Assembly (NCBI GenBank): GCA_014529385.2
Contig: CM043952.1
Span: 68,019,370 to 68,083,369 of the forward strand
Length of the DNA stretch: 64,000 bases
Direction: 5' to 3'
From: Adiantum capillus-veneris
Taxonomy: Eukaryota; Streptophyta; Polypodiopsida; Polypodiales; Pteridaceae
In this document: positions 10,208 through 25,972 of the stretch, piece by piece
Layout: each line of letters opens with the position of its first letter
Numbering within the stretch: position 1 is the first letter of the stretch
Notes under the pieces: model-generated
What the model saw: only the letters and a program-made list of their open reading frames with translations
Told to the model about the DNA's origin: nothing
Database searches by the model: none
Translations under genes and position numbers: made by a program

Positions 10208-11525
10208 ACGCCTGGGCTTCTTCCACTTCCTGAGATTTGGTCTCTGGCTAGCCGATAATTTGGCTGAGATACTTCAGCATAAGTGCAGCCATCTCATCTT
10301 GGTTTTGAATTGTATTCCCTTTCTCATCATCGAGCACTTGCACGCGGCCTCGACTTTTCCTCACTTTTAGAGCCCTAAAAAAATGTGCTTGGTTAGAAGG
10401 CTCTGATTGCAGGAAATTTTCCCTAGATAGCAATCTCGCCTTCTTGATTTCCTCCAGCTGTTCGTTGGCAAGGTGAGATTTAGCTTCAAGCCATTGCTTG
10501 TGCTCATCTTCGGTTGCCAGTCCGGCAGCCTTCCTAGAGGCTAATTGTGCACCTCCTCTGTGAGATGTTTGATATGTGCCTCATTGGCTTTTTTTATCGG
10601 GGGACCCGAAGTTTTGATAGCTTTTTGTATACTCCAAACAAATACATTCCAAGCACTAGGTTTATTCATTCCCACATCTTTCTTAAGCTTTCCCAACGCT
10701 TTCTTGGTGATGCTTCTGAAGAGAGGGTCTTTGAACAAGTGTGTCCCTGTAATAAGAAGCTTTTTCTCCCCTCTCGGGGATTGCCCCCCCCCCCCCCCCT
10801 TTTTCTTTCTTGAGTTGTAAGTGTAATGGCATGTGATCGAAGAGGCTTTTTGTTGAGATTACCTTCATCTCTACCATTGATGAGATCCAGTCAGCTTGAT
10901 GAGAGCAGTAGCATCTATCCAGCCGGGAGGCAGTGTGGGCATATTGAAGGCTTGTGTAAGTGAATCCAGGCATGCTGTTCCATGGGCCCACTTCCCACAA
11001 GTCAATCATAGCCCACTTCTCACTTAAGCTCAGCCATTTAGACTTTTCTAATCCAACCAGTAGACTGGCCGAGCCTGTTCTATCCTTGCTTTTCTCGACC
11101 ATATTGAAATCTCCAACCATCAGCCACTCCCCTTCGATCGGAGTATCCCTGAGCTGCATCCACAGTTTAGCTCTATCCTTTGTGTTGCAAGGGCCGTAAA
11201 CATTTACTATGGTGATAGGTTGATTGTCCCATCTGATTCTAACACCAAGGACTCTTCCGGAGGGGTGGTTAAGAACCACCTTTGGCTCCAAATCTCTGTC
11301 AGCAATGAACAAGACACCACTGAAATCGTTGCTTCCTTCCCCATAGAAGATAAGTTTTTTTCCTACAGCATGTTTTCTCTTGCACCGGGAATCCAAATGG
11401 TGTTCTTGGATGGCCCAGCAATTGACTGCCTTCTCTTTCTTCACTTCCTCCCAGAAGAGAGTGCCCTTCTTTCGGGTTTTTAGTCCCTTCACATTCCAAG
11501 ATTGAATAGATAGAGTATCCATCAT
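10208..11525 (-). pseudogene. LINE ORF2, AP endonuclease and linker (broken)
   Basis: The ATG is at 11523-11525. The N-terminus is an apurinic-type endonuclease of L1-like elements. It shows SWNVKGL, WAIQEHHLD with the catalytic Glu, VNVYGP, MVGDFN, SRLDR and a final FDHMPL motif (usual SDHxP). A C-homopolymer at about 10785-10799 coincides with a frameshift after about residue 245. The linker to RT then continues in other frames (ALGKLKKDVG, then FFRALKVRKSRGRVQ), with a stop near 10248, until gypsy A1 cuts it at 10207. RT sequence resumes at 1257. ORF2 would have nicked target DNA and reverse transcribed the element RNA. It is now dead. Confidence 0.88.
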
Positions 11526-13031
11526 TAGCAGAGGGGGACAAATTCTTCTACCTCCAGGAACCCTTCACCAGAGTTCCCATTCAGGTTGTCCTCTTCCATT
11601 GGCTCCTTTTCTGTTGGAACCTCCATGGTATCTAGCTTGGAAGTGAAAAGGTCCTCTTGATTCGTCTTCCCCAAAACTTTGAATATATTTTCATACAAGA
11701 CAGGAGGCTTTGGGAAATCCGGCGGGAGACCTATGATTTGTCCCAAGGCCCTAGCCTTTTCTTTGAACCGTATACATGAAATATGAGATACTTGTTGCTA
11801 GCCCTCATCTTTTGACCTCATAGTTGGAGACATTACGATCTTCTGCATTACTGGGGTGGCCGTTCTTTGCTGAGTGGTGGATGAAAAGCGGTAGCTTTGG
11901 GTGGTCTTGCCCTTACCCCGGTTGCCATGATCTTGTTTCTCCACATCTTTATTCAAGTTAACTTTATTTTGCCCCCCCTCTGCCTTGCCAAGATCTTCAA
12001 TAGGCTTCTTTGTTGGATCTACTATACTCGTGCCACCCTATGGGGTAGCCTATGATTCGCTTCTCTCCTCTGTAGGCTTTAGCACCTCAGCGGGACACGC
12101 CCTCGCATAATGTCCGAATTTGTTGCATTTGAAGCAAGCCCCGAAGAAGGTGTTGAAGTTAAGAGGAATGATATTTAGCCCTGCCCCAACATTCACCACC
12201 AAGTTCTTTGGTTGTGGCTTCCCCAGATCCCACTAGATACAGACCTTGTTTGCTGCTACCCCTGAGGCTTTGGCAGATGGGACAAACAATGGATCACCAA
12301 GCGAGGTTGCGAGGTCCTTCAAGTTTTTCCTAAGCCATACTGGGAGGTTGCCAAACTCCACCCATACTGGGCATAGATCCTTGAATGCCTCGTTAGATTC
12401 AAACAGAGGGTCCCAAGGGAGCGCGCACACCGGTGCACTATTGAAGAACAGCGGGCTTTTTGCCAAAAACCTTCTCAACCATTGCACTGTCGTTGATCTG
12501 CACTGACACGAATCCTTTTGCTATATATTGAGTGAATATTATCGATCCGTGTTGATTCAACACTAGTGGACTGCTAAGCCAATTGCATAGCTCAATTCTA
12601 TTGGGAACTCTCTCCATAAACCCAAAAACCAGAGTGGATTTTGCTACCTCCACCAGTTGTTTTTTCACTATGGCAGGAGGAACAACCACCGTAACGGCAT
12701 CTTCGACCTCGACACGGTGCGGGAGCGCCTTCTTAAGTGCTTGGAAAGCTCTGTCCCCTTTGGCCACTTCAGGAGCATCCTCCTACGACGCCAAATCTTT
12801 GTGCAACCTTTTGTTCAATGACAGTGCACACAGGATTGTTGCTAGGTCTTTTTCCACCTGCATCTTTCTTTGTTTCAGTTCCTCCTTACTCAGATTAGTA
12901 AGGGAGCTTTGACCGCTATCATCGGCGCCCGGTTTCACAAAGTCGCTGATCGGCTCGATAGTCTTGAGAGCGTCGGGCTGTTCTTTGCATGACACTGCTT
13001 CGGCATAGGACGGCTTAGAGGAGCTCGCCAT
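11525..13031 (-). pseudogene. LINE ORF1, DUF4283/CCHC type (broken)
   Basis: It starts MASSSKPSYAEAV at 13031. A basic/coiled segment is followed by a DUF4283-like region (LVFGFMERVPN ... PVWVEFGNLPVW ... LGDPLFV) and a zinc knuckle CFKCNKFGHYARAC near 12100-12145. Its tail overlaps the ORF2 start at 11525. There is an in-frame TAG near 12783, a frameshift near 12450 and a stop near 12235. This is the standard ORF1 of plant L1-type LINEs, an RNA-binding protein of the retrotransposition particle. Confidence 0.82.
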
Positions 13032-13640
13032 GATGCGGTGACAGTCCTCACCGACACCACGTTACACACAGGGTTACACAAAGGTAATGATCTCTGATAA
13101 TACTCGTTGTAGTATGGTTGGGCGGGGGGGGGTGCACTGCCTTGCTTCTTAACGCTCCCTGCGTGTTGCTCCGCTCACGGTCTCGCACAAAACTTAACTC
13201 TTCACATGCACCAACTCTTATTAGGTAGGCTCTTCTTAGGCAAATAATCGCACTGCGGGCAGCGTGTTAATAATCATCTTGCCACAAAGATAATAATCGC
13301 AATAGTAAATAATCGCAAAATCAGTAGTGTGGGGGGTGTCCTGAAGTGCACATGAAGAGCGGAGCAGGGGTGCTGCTGAGCAGCCTTTCATAGAAACAGG
13401 GGGGGCGAGGGGGGTTTGCTCCGCCTTGGAGGCTCAGAGCTTGTGCAGCTTACACAGAAGAGAGAGGCTTGACACCTGCGCAGCAAGCAGATCGACCCAA
13501 TAACCTGCTTGCATCCGCAAACTTAAGCTACTCACCAGCAATGCTACTCAGAGCGGCATCGCATCGCTACCAGAGCTTCACTCAGCTTCGGCATCGCATC
13601 ACGACTCAGAGACTCGGCCGACCTTAAAGACATATCCAAC
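13032..13640 (-). other. Probable 5' UTR of the LINE
   Basis: Higher-GC sequence lies upstream of LINE ORF1 and changes to AT-rich sequence after about 13640. It contains repeated short words (AATAATCGCA, GCATCGCATC). No ORF with protein-like features was seen. The assignment is by position only. Confidence 0.35.
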
Positions 13641-14083
<443 letters not shown>

Positions 14084-14478
14084 GCTTCAAATATGACTTA
14101 CCAAAAATAAATTTTCCAATCAAAGAAATTTTAAAATAAATAAATGCAAAATAAAACTCTTTTGAATTTTAGGTCAAAATTTAAAGAGTTGATGATATTT
14201 GCACTTAAACTTGCAAAATTTTTGTAGACTTTCTTTAAGAAAAGCTCGGAATGTAGCTAGAAATTTACAATTTTAGTGGTAAAAATACACTAAATCCTTA
14301 TTTATTGAAAACATTGGGAATCTTTAATACCACCAAAATGGAAGAACATGACAGAGGTAGAAAAGCCAAATGCCCAGTATATCCACGATCACTCTCTCAC
14401 CACTCCGAGTAAACGCTATGCCACGAGAGGAGGGGTACACTTATTGAAAATTTGTTACACCCTTGCATGGGACACTGA

Positions 14479-14479
14479 T

Positions 14480-14525
<46 letters not shown>
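14479..14525. repeat. (TG)n(AG)n compound microsatellite
   Basis: A TG run is followed directly by an AG run. No attached repeat body was recognised. Confidence 0.95.
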
Positions 14526-14527
<2 letters not shown>

Positions 14528-14691
14528 TGAACCTTGGAAGGCATCCATGTGTCATTTAAAGGGAGACTCTACTTTTCCTTCTGAAGACCATAAAGAAACT
14601 CTAGCCCTCCCATTTGATGGGTGACTCTACTTTGATATTTTATCTTTAAGAGCTTCAAGAAATTCTAGCGCTCCATGTTTCCACGCATCAC

Positions 14692-14726
<35 letters not shown>

Positions 14727-14728
<2 letters not shown>

Positions 14729-14789
14729 ACAACCCACCAAAAAAATTAATCCCAATAGACTTTAAAGATCCACTTGGCCAAGACTTAAA
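14727..14789 (-). repeat. SINE-like fragment s1 with (GA)n tail at 14692-14726
   Basis: On the minus strand it contains CAAGTCTTGGCC then GGATCTTTAAAG and ends in (TC)n. It matches the 3' body of the family described at s2. It is 5'-truncated. Confidence 0.45.
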
Positions 14790-15086
<297 letters not shown>

Positions 15087-15175
15087 TAGTTTCTTCTTCT
15101 TATTCATTGAAAGAGATTCCAAACACCTAGACAAAACATCTAGAACTCAAAAAAAATTGTGTGTGTGTGAACATG

Positions 15176-15211
<36 letters not shown>

Positions 15212-15285
15212 TGAGAGAGAGAGAGAGAGAGCACAAGAGAAATAGGAGGAGAGAGACAAATAGAGAGAGGAAAGGAGAAAAAATA

Positions 15286-15360
15286 AGAGAATTTTTATCG
15301 TCATAAGAACAACCCAAATAGATACAAAAGATCTACTTAACAAGTCTTGATCTCAAAGTT
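15286..15360 (-). repeat. SINE-like fragment s3
   Basis: The minus strand reads GACTTGTTAAGTAGATCTTT then GTTCTTATGACGATAAAAA, followed by a TC-rich tail and (TC)n at about 15205-15232. Closest to copy s6. 5' truncated. Confidence 0.5.

Positions 15361-15409
<49 letters not shown>
15361..15409. repeat. (GA)n microsatellite
   Basis: A perfect GA run just upstream of a segment (15412-15480) that also recurs near 25040-25110. Confidence 0.95.
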
Positions 15410-15411
<2 letters not shown>

Positions 15412-15573
15412 GTCATCTTTGTGGAGTGATTATAGGGACTAAAATCCACCCTCCTCGCTCATGTGTTCACACACACACACAAATAATTACAGCTCCCTAC
15501 AAGCCTACATTTTCCCATAGCAAAATAAAGATTGATGGATGGAGATAAAAAAGGGTAGCCGAGGGTTTAAACA

Positions 15574-15574
15574 G

Positions 15575-15619
<45 letters not shown>

Positions 15620-15925
15620 AAAACCCAACAATAGATTGAAATGTACAATCTTCTGAACTATACAATGGATAAGACCAGAGACAATAAGACTACACTACAA
15701 ATGATAAGAATACGGAGATGTAACAGCAGATCCATATGGATGATAACATAATTATGCATAGATTTTGGAAGATTCACAATTAGCCATGCTCAATGACTAA
15801 TTTTAAATCCAGTTTGTAACCATATAACTGATATATGAGACTACACTACACTACACTACACAATAAGACCACTACAAATGATACATTATATTGAATCATA
15901 AATTCATATATCAGTTATATGGTTA
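15574..15925. repeat. (GT)n and rearranged copy of nearby sequence
   Basis: The GT run at 15574-15617 is followed by 15630-15700, a direct copy of about 16507-16590. Next is 15715-15838, an inverted copy of about 16617-16743, and then 15870-15925, a direct copy of about 16580-16640. No gene seen. Confidence 0.7.
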
Positions 15926-17999
15926 CAAAGTTATAATCCACTACACAATATATCAATTAGGAGTTATGTCTCAAATAGAGTGTTAAAATTTGAGCGACTC
16001 ATAATGACAATCTAGATGTATGTAAAACTAGTCTATGTCTTGCCAAGTAAATGATACAAACAAGAATATTGAGTAAGAGATATGCTCTTACCTTTATTTG
16101 TGTGTTTTCCAGTATATACGACATTTCAAGGTGGTAATCATTACCGCAGTCCATCCTGCAAAGGAGTGATAGTTATTTGATGACATAATAAACGCTCATA
16201 GACAAAGGAAAACGGGTATATAAATGGAAATATAACTTTAAAATATGCACTGCTATCGACTTTCAACTAGAATTCTAAGAGGATTTGAGTATTACTATCA
16301 TGTCTATAAAGATAGAACTTATCCTGTTTAGTTAACATCTGCAAAAAGAAAAAATTACTTAACCAAGTTAGGCATCGCAGGGCACTAACCCTTCCGCTTG
16401 GAATGGGTGGATCAAGAAAAAAGGAGAAGAAGGGTCTAGGTCTCAATCCATTGTATAGTGCTAGCCTGACCAAAGGCTAGCTGGGGACAAGGGTGTGTGT
16501 GTTTGTGTTTGAAAACCCAACAATAGATTGAAATGTACAATCTCTTGAACTATACAATGGATAAGACGAGAGACAATAAGACTACACTACAAATGATACA
16601 TTATACCGAATCATAAATTCATATATCAGTTATATGGTTACAAATTGGATTTAAAATTAGTCATTGAGCATGGCTAATTGTGAATCTTCCAAAATCTGTG
16701 CATAATTATGTTATCATCCATATGGATCTGCTATTACATCTACCATATCTGTAGTAATCCCCAAGGAAGAGACCTGTTACCTGCCACCATCCAAGAAACA
16801 CAACAAGCTATCAGAATTCTTGTTATTATTTACTTGGAAAGACAAGTGCAACGACCCCTTCCCCTTGTTATCGGATTCAAAGATTACTAAAATACTAACA
16901 TCATACAAGCAATAGACAATGTACAAAGTATGCCTTTCTTGAGAAAAGATGGACAGCATTTTGTTTGTAAATAGGGAAAAGTTTCAACAGATACTTCCTC
17001 TTCTTTGAAGAGCCTCAACGGGAGGATCTTGACCATTTCAAAAAACCATTTTCAAATATTACTAAACCACTAGCATATAGAGTAGGTTGTAAGTCTACAA
17101 AAAGACTATGCGAAGAGCAATTTCATAGTCTGACGAAGGTGGAAAGAAAGTATTCCTAAATACAAGGGGAGGTACTTGTCAGCCAAGCAGCTAGTGGTCA
17201 AAGCCAGCAAAAAAAGAACAATTGTATTATAAATTGTTTAGAGCATACCCATGTTAGATGAGAGATACCATACACAGATCAGAGATACCTCATACTTGTA
17301 ATTTGCAAGTTGTTGTATGCGCATCAATCACGCCACTCAGATGTTAGGACTATATGTACTAAAAGGGTGCTTTTTGAAAAAGCCAAGAGTATCAAGCTTA
17401 CAAGCTTCCAACCATAACAGTCTCACAAATACACACATAAACCCACGTGTTGCCTCTTTCTCAATTAAGACCTTTTTATGTATACCAAGCAATTTCTCTA
17501 TGAGATTAGCTATATACCTACGCTGCATATGACAAACCTAAACGTGAACATACCCAGTTTCATCCAGCCCACACTAGGGTGTAACAAAGTGATAGTTTTT
17601 AGTGCATAATAACACTTGATGAAAAAAAAGGGGGGGGGGGGGGGGGGGGGGGGGGTAGTATCTCAGCAATATAGTAGCTTACCTGTGAGAGAGTATCACC
17701 AGGTAGACAATCTTGAAGGGGCGAGGTCTTGATTCCTTCGTAATCAATACAACTAGGCTAGGTTGGTAGAGCAAGTTCGTAACTAGGTGGTGATGAAAAG
17801 AGATAAAATGAACTGGCATGGCTCTCGCTTGCATGGTGCAAAGAAAATCGTAGAAAATAAACAAGGCCTTGATTCCAAGCATGGTCGCTCTATGCACTTC
17901 ATATGATATCCACATAGGCAAGCCTTCAAAAGCTGTGGGCTGCAGGAGAGAAAGAAAGAGATGATGTTCCACTGGTGAATGAACGAAGCTCTTGCGAGC

Positions 18000-18039
<40 letters not shown>

Positions 18040-18379
18040 ATGCCAGTGAAGCAAGGTTCTTCATGGTGCAAAACGACCTATTTATGTCCAACAAGGAGTT
18101 CTTCTCAGCAAGGAAGAATCCTAGGAAGCAGGGACGATATCCGAGAAGGCTAGAGAGAGAGGAAGAGAATCATATGGATAGTAAGGGCGGTGAATAGAGG
18201 CCAAGCCAGAATTGGCAAAAAAACAAAGGAGAAAACTTGCAAATGATACATGTGGCCACCCTAGCAGGAAGCCCGCATTTATTCCATCATGTGGGAAGCC
18301 ATAAGAATTCTAGTCATAAAAAATGGACTACCATGTGTTCCCAACCTTGTTAGTTAACCAACAACTTGTTCGACTTAAT

Positions 18380-18430
<51 letters not shown>

Positions 18431-18531
18431 ATGTAAAAGTACACGGGAAGAGTGTATGTGCATATATCTGAGCATAAGGATGTGTTAAAGATCATCGTAG
18501 CAATAGAAAGAGAAAGTGTGTGTGTGTGTGC

Positions 18532-18578
<47 letters not shown>

Positions 18579-18807
18579 TCATATTAAACAAAGTTCCTTA
18601 TGCCCAAGTGGACACCTTGTAATGTGTTAGTCAAAAACTTCCCCAATGCCAAGCGCATTAAATGGGCTCATACCCGTTCCATATGGCTAGTCAATGACTT
18701 ATTGTGTGTCACTTACCACCAAGGTGAGATATAGGTGTAAGTAAGCTAATTAACTCTTCATGGGAGGGAGGAGAATGAAAGAGAATGAGGGGATTTCCAC
18801 CACATAC

Positions 18808-18858
<51 letters not shown>
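15926..18858. repeat. Segmental direct duplication, copy 1
   Basis: This block matches 19420-22402 in the same order and orientation with substitutions and small indels. Both begin CAAAGTTATA and both end in the TG run after CACATACTACATG. It includes a 26-base G run (17630-17655), GA runs at 18001-18038 and 18381-18430, and a GT run at 18517-18576. No frame is conserved between the copies, so I consider it non-coding. Confidence 0.85.
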
Positions 18859-18860
<2 letters not shown>

Positions 18861-19419
18861 CCCACCCCCATCCTTGAGGAGAGGATCCACATAGTGGGGA
18901 GCTGGGCCCACTATGTGGAACCCTACTCCCCACCAAAATGAAAACTGACGTTAAAATATGTATATCAAATGTTAGACAGGGGTCCCCAGAGGGATTCAAA
19001 TGTTTGGCAAGGGTCCCTTGAGGGGTTTATTGACAATTTAGCATCTCTCTCTACAATAATAGTGTGCAAATGATCTGGTGCAACCACAGATATATTCCCT
19101 ATAAATCCATAAAACATTGTATTACTACTTGTCAAGAAATATATTGGTGTAGAGTTTCATCCTAGATGAGTAATTTCTCACACAAACTAACAAACGTCCG
19201 ATATTGTCATGTCGTAAAAAACGTCAAGTGTGAGTTTCTAAAAAAGATTTAAGTATAATTGATAGTGTGTTTTGAGCAAGTATGTTTGGGGTAAAAGGTT
19301 GAGTAATTTGGAATCTTACTCATTGGATAGGGATGAAGATCTAGATAGAGACCTAAAATGTGAATATGCTTAAAGTCAATTGAAAATAATCCAACATCCA
19401 ACTAACCAACAACTTATAG
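18859..19419. other. Spacer between the duplicated blocks
   Basis: About 560 bp present only once. No gene or element recognised. Confidence 0.5.
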
Positions 19420-22505
<3,086 letters not shown>

Positions 22506-22508
22506 GGG

Positions 22509-22562
<54 letters not shown>

Positions 22563-22563
<1 letters not shown>

Positions 22564-22665
22564 AGCTTTCATGGTATAGAAACACATCAAGAGACCTCAA
22601 AGGTCTATCTAACAAGTCTTGAACTTAAGACTTGGTATTTAAGAGGGATATTGAACTCAAAACTT

Positions 22666-22668
<3 letters not shown>
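22563..22668 (-). repeat. SINE-like fragment s5, tail at 22510-22562
   Basis: The minus strand has CTCTTAAATACCAAGTCTTA, GTTCAAGACTTGTTAGATAG and TTTGAGGTCTCTTG, then (TC)n. It includes the B-box region but lacks the A box. A GT run (22669-22712) lies at the truncated end. Confidence 0.55.
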
Positions 22669-22712
<44 letters not shown>

Positions 22713-22714
<2 letters not shown>

Positions 22715-24877
22715 CTGTTGAATCTTAGATAATAAGACATAATTGAACTTTTACATTCAAAAGACAGCTGGCAATGGATCAAAGAACAGATAAGTACAGA
22801 AACAACTCAATATTAGAATCATTTCTATACAATGTTTGTAGGAATGAGGTCCCATCCCAGTATACAGAAAGTAGAAAAACTTCTCGAATCATAAGTGAGT
22901 GTGCAATCTAGTGTAGATCAGCTTGCCAAAGTCAAAAAAACCTCCAAGATAAGATAGAGTCATTGCCTGCATCCATCCAAACAAGACAACAGATATGTTA
23001 GCTTTGGATGTGTTTTACAAGTATTAATGGACTATACCAGTTGTTATCCATGTCCATCTCTTAACTTTTTTTAGACTTACAAGCTTAGTCCAAAGTACTT
23101 ATGCAGTTTTTCTAAAAAAGGTTTTACTATCCCAAAGTTTATTTAGTAATTTATTCTTTACTAGAGGGCCATACCCCCTTCTACTCCAAGTGGTATGCTC
23201 CCCCAAAAAAACAAACTACTTGAGTTTTTATCTGCCAAATTAATGAGGTTCCGTCAGTAAAGAAGCCTAAATATCATTCACGAGTTTAAGCTTGTTGTTT
23301 TATATTTAGAACTGATAATGTTTTAAGTTACAATGGAATCCAATCCTTCCTAATTTTATAAGTCACAATCTCATAGCAAGCCAAGTGGTAGAGACCTTTT
23401 GTGGTATCCTAGCCCGTCCAACTGTCAAACCAAAAAACAAGGGCAAGCTGTGAATGCAAATAGTGTATTGCATTATCTCGAACAATCAAACTAATATCGA
23501 ACAAGTCCATACATATAATGCAACTGGGCCATATTCCCCCAAAAGTCACCATAAAAACGTACAACATCAGCGTGTTCATGGGCAAAAAAACGGCCCAAAA
23601 ATTCACTAAGCCACCCCATACGGAGGGTTTTACCATATCTTATAAGCGACAATCATCATGCTACCAAGCTACAGCAGCGATAGTACCAAGCGTAAGAATC
23701 AATAATCATCCGGGGTATACCCCCCATCCCAAAGCTCCATTAGGTACCGATAGGATACTTACCATTCCAATGTCAGGCCAAGCGGCAGTTACCATATATT
23801 TACCTTCAACATTAGTGCGTAGAAAACCCCCCCTTTTTTTTCGTATCTAGTCAACCCAAAACGGTGGGCTTTACCATCCTTAAAGCCACAGTGGTCATGA
23901 TGCCAAGCTTAATTGATAGTTCCCACTCAAAAATTCAATACACCCAATATCAAATAGTCCCCAAGGCTTCCGGTGCTAAAAGGCCAGAAAATAATCCCCA
24001 TTTTTTATAGAAAAAAATCGCAGTCTGACAAGATGTTTTTGCAATCCAATGCTTTATGAAAAGTTGAAAACGGCATTAAACTGCAGAGTCGACAGTATTA
24101 AAAAAAAACCCCAAGGTTATTGGTAATTAAAGATCATAAACCAATTGTTGGATCAGAGTTATGTCCTGCTACGCATAGCAGCCATTAAAAAATTTACTGC
24201 AGGATGTTTTTTTAGAAAAAAAAAAGTTTTTTACGACAGCAGTAGTTATAAGAAAATGTCAAAAAACCAAACCTCATACCTCATACCTAAAAAATACCAG
24301 GCAGTCGATACCCAGAGGCACGTTCAGAGAAATGTTTATACCATTATCATGCCAACATCCGACATCCATTATACTTACCTTGCTGTAACGGCTAGAACCT
24401 GATGTTTGTTTAATGTACAACCTTATCAAAAATCAAATAACAGTAAGGAAGTAAGCATGGGAAAGGTAAAAACCTGAGAGACATGAGTAATGAGCTCCAT
24501 AATTCTGTGTTGAAACACGCAGTAGGTTATTTAGTTTAAACAAGACAGAACAACCCGAGCTAAGTGAGGGGTAGAGATGCGCCCTCACCTGTTTATATAG
24601 GGGAAGGAGGAGGGACTGCCAGTCCTGTGTCATGAGTGGGAACCATGAGTGAGGAGATCGCCATCTGTGAAGCAGAGCCGCCTTCACGCCCAAGTAATGA
24701 GAGTTTTTCCTAAACCAGCGCCTATACGACAGTAATAAAGAACCTACTCGATTTACCCAATGAAAAGGGGTGGTAACTTTTTTTATAAAAGTGTTAATTC
24801 CCATAGTAAAGACCTAATCAAGTGTATTTTTAGGGAGTGTGTGTACGAAAAGGCCAGGCAGTCTTAGTAACACAAAG
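22713..24877. other. Gene-free interval
   Basis: AT-rich sequence without a recognisable gene. Two weakly similar segments start with ACGGAGGGTTTTACCAT (23619) and ACGGTGGGCTTTACCAT (about 23860). A TATA-like CCCCTATATAAACAGG on the minus strand at about 24590-24605 resembles the LTR TATA context, but no LTR could be delimited. Confidence 0.4.
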
Positions 24878-24900
24878 TGTGTGTGTGTGTGTGTGTGAGT

Positions 24901-24934
<34 letters not shown>

Positions 24935-24940
24935 CGGAGG
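24878..24940. repeat. (GT)n(GA)n compound microsatellite
   Basis: A GT run passes into a GA run. It is attached to SINE-like fragment s6. Confidence 0.95.
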
Positions 24941-25030
24941 AAGAATAATAGAATTTTTATTAACATAAGAACAATTCAAACAAATATCAAAGATCTGTTC
25001 AACAAGGCTTTATCTCAAGACTTAATAAGA
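24941..25030 (-). repeat. SINE-like fragment s6
   Basis: The minus strand has AAGTCTTGAGATAAAGCC, TTGAACAGATCTTTGATA and GTTCTTATG, then a TC-rich tail. The whole 24880-25130 block parallels 15171-15480, including the downstream GTGATTATAGGGACTAAA word. Confidence 0.5.
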
Positions 25031-25198
25031 AAGAGAGATTGAATTGCTATCTTCTCGAAGTGATTATAGGGACTAAAGTACACCTTCCTTGCTTGTGCAC
25101 ATACACGCACACACACCTAAAGATACGTGTATGTGTGTGACCCAATGGCCATGCTTTTTTTACTGCAGTAACGTGCGGGTCACACACTAGTGTGTGTG

Positions 25199-25245
<47 letters not shown>

Positions 25246-25438
25246 AAAATTTAGTAGAATTATGCATGGTGAAGCTTCACTTTAGATTTTAAAAGAATAG
25301 AATGCAAGAGAATTCAAGACATGTAAGGATGTGAAATCAAAGGTGAATTGAAAAGACCAATTTGATATTTTAAAACCAAAGAAATATTTAAAGTAAGTCT
25401 CAATCATCACCGAAACATTGAAAGTACATTGAAAGTAT

Positions 25439-25680
25439 GCTTAACTCAACTCTCCTCTAAGGCTTCTTTTAGAAAACCAAAAAGTAGTCATCATTTTAGA
25501 TTTACTTGAAAACAATTACCCCTTCCAATGAATGAATGACTATGAAAACATTAAAAGTATGGCTAACTCAACTCTCCTCTAAGGCTTCTTTTAGAGAACC
25601 AAAAAGTCATCATCATTTTAGATTTACTTTTGAAAACAATTACCCCTGTCAATGAATGAATGACCAGTCCTTCCTTTGAA
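25439..25680. repeat. Tandem duplication, period about 121 bp
   Basis: Two adjacent units share CTAAGGCTTCTTTTAGA and AATGAATGAATGAC. The second begins at about 25561. Confidence 0.85.
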
Positions 25681-25924
25681 AGGCAAAAACAAAAACAAAT
25701 GAAATGATGACCCATGACACGAGTGGGGCTTCTCATTACAAGTAAAAGAAATAAGGGGACGCCCACACGAGGAGGGGTAACTTTTTTTGAGTTACCCTCT
25801 CCTCCTCCACTAATTGTGCCTCTTTTAGGTGTTGTTAGATTTGCAAAAGATAACCCCCTCCTGCTTCATGCATGCATGTATGAGTGTCTTGTCAATTACA
25901 TCTTAACTCTTACTCCCTCTTGTG

Positions 25925-25972
<48 letters not shown>

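Noticed and set aside
17679-18071. A 130-codon minus-strand frame in duplicated block 1
   Set aside because: The frame is not conserved in block 2 (around 21162-21546) and passes through a (GA)n run.
23390-24430. Possible organelle DNA insertion or group II intron
   Set aside because: No recognisable organelle gene, domain V-like hairpin or maturase sequence was found.
24430-24860. Solo LTR suggested by a TATA context similar to family A
   Set aside because: No TG..CA boundaries or target duplication could be found, and the rest of the sequence does not match families A or B.
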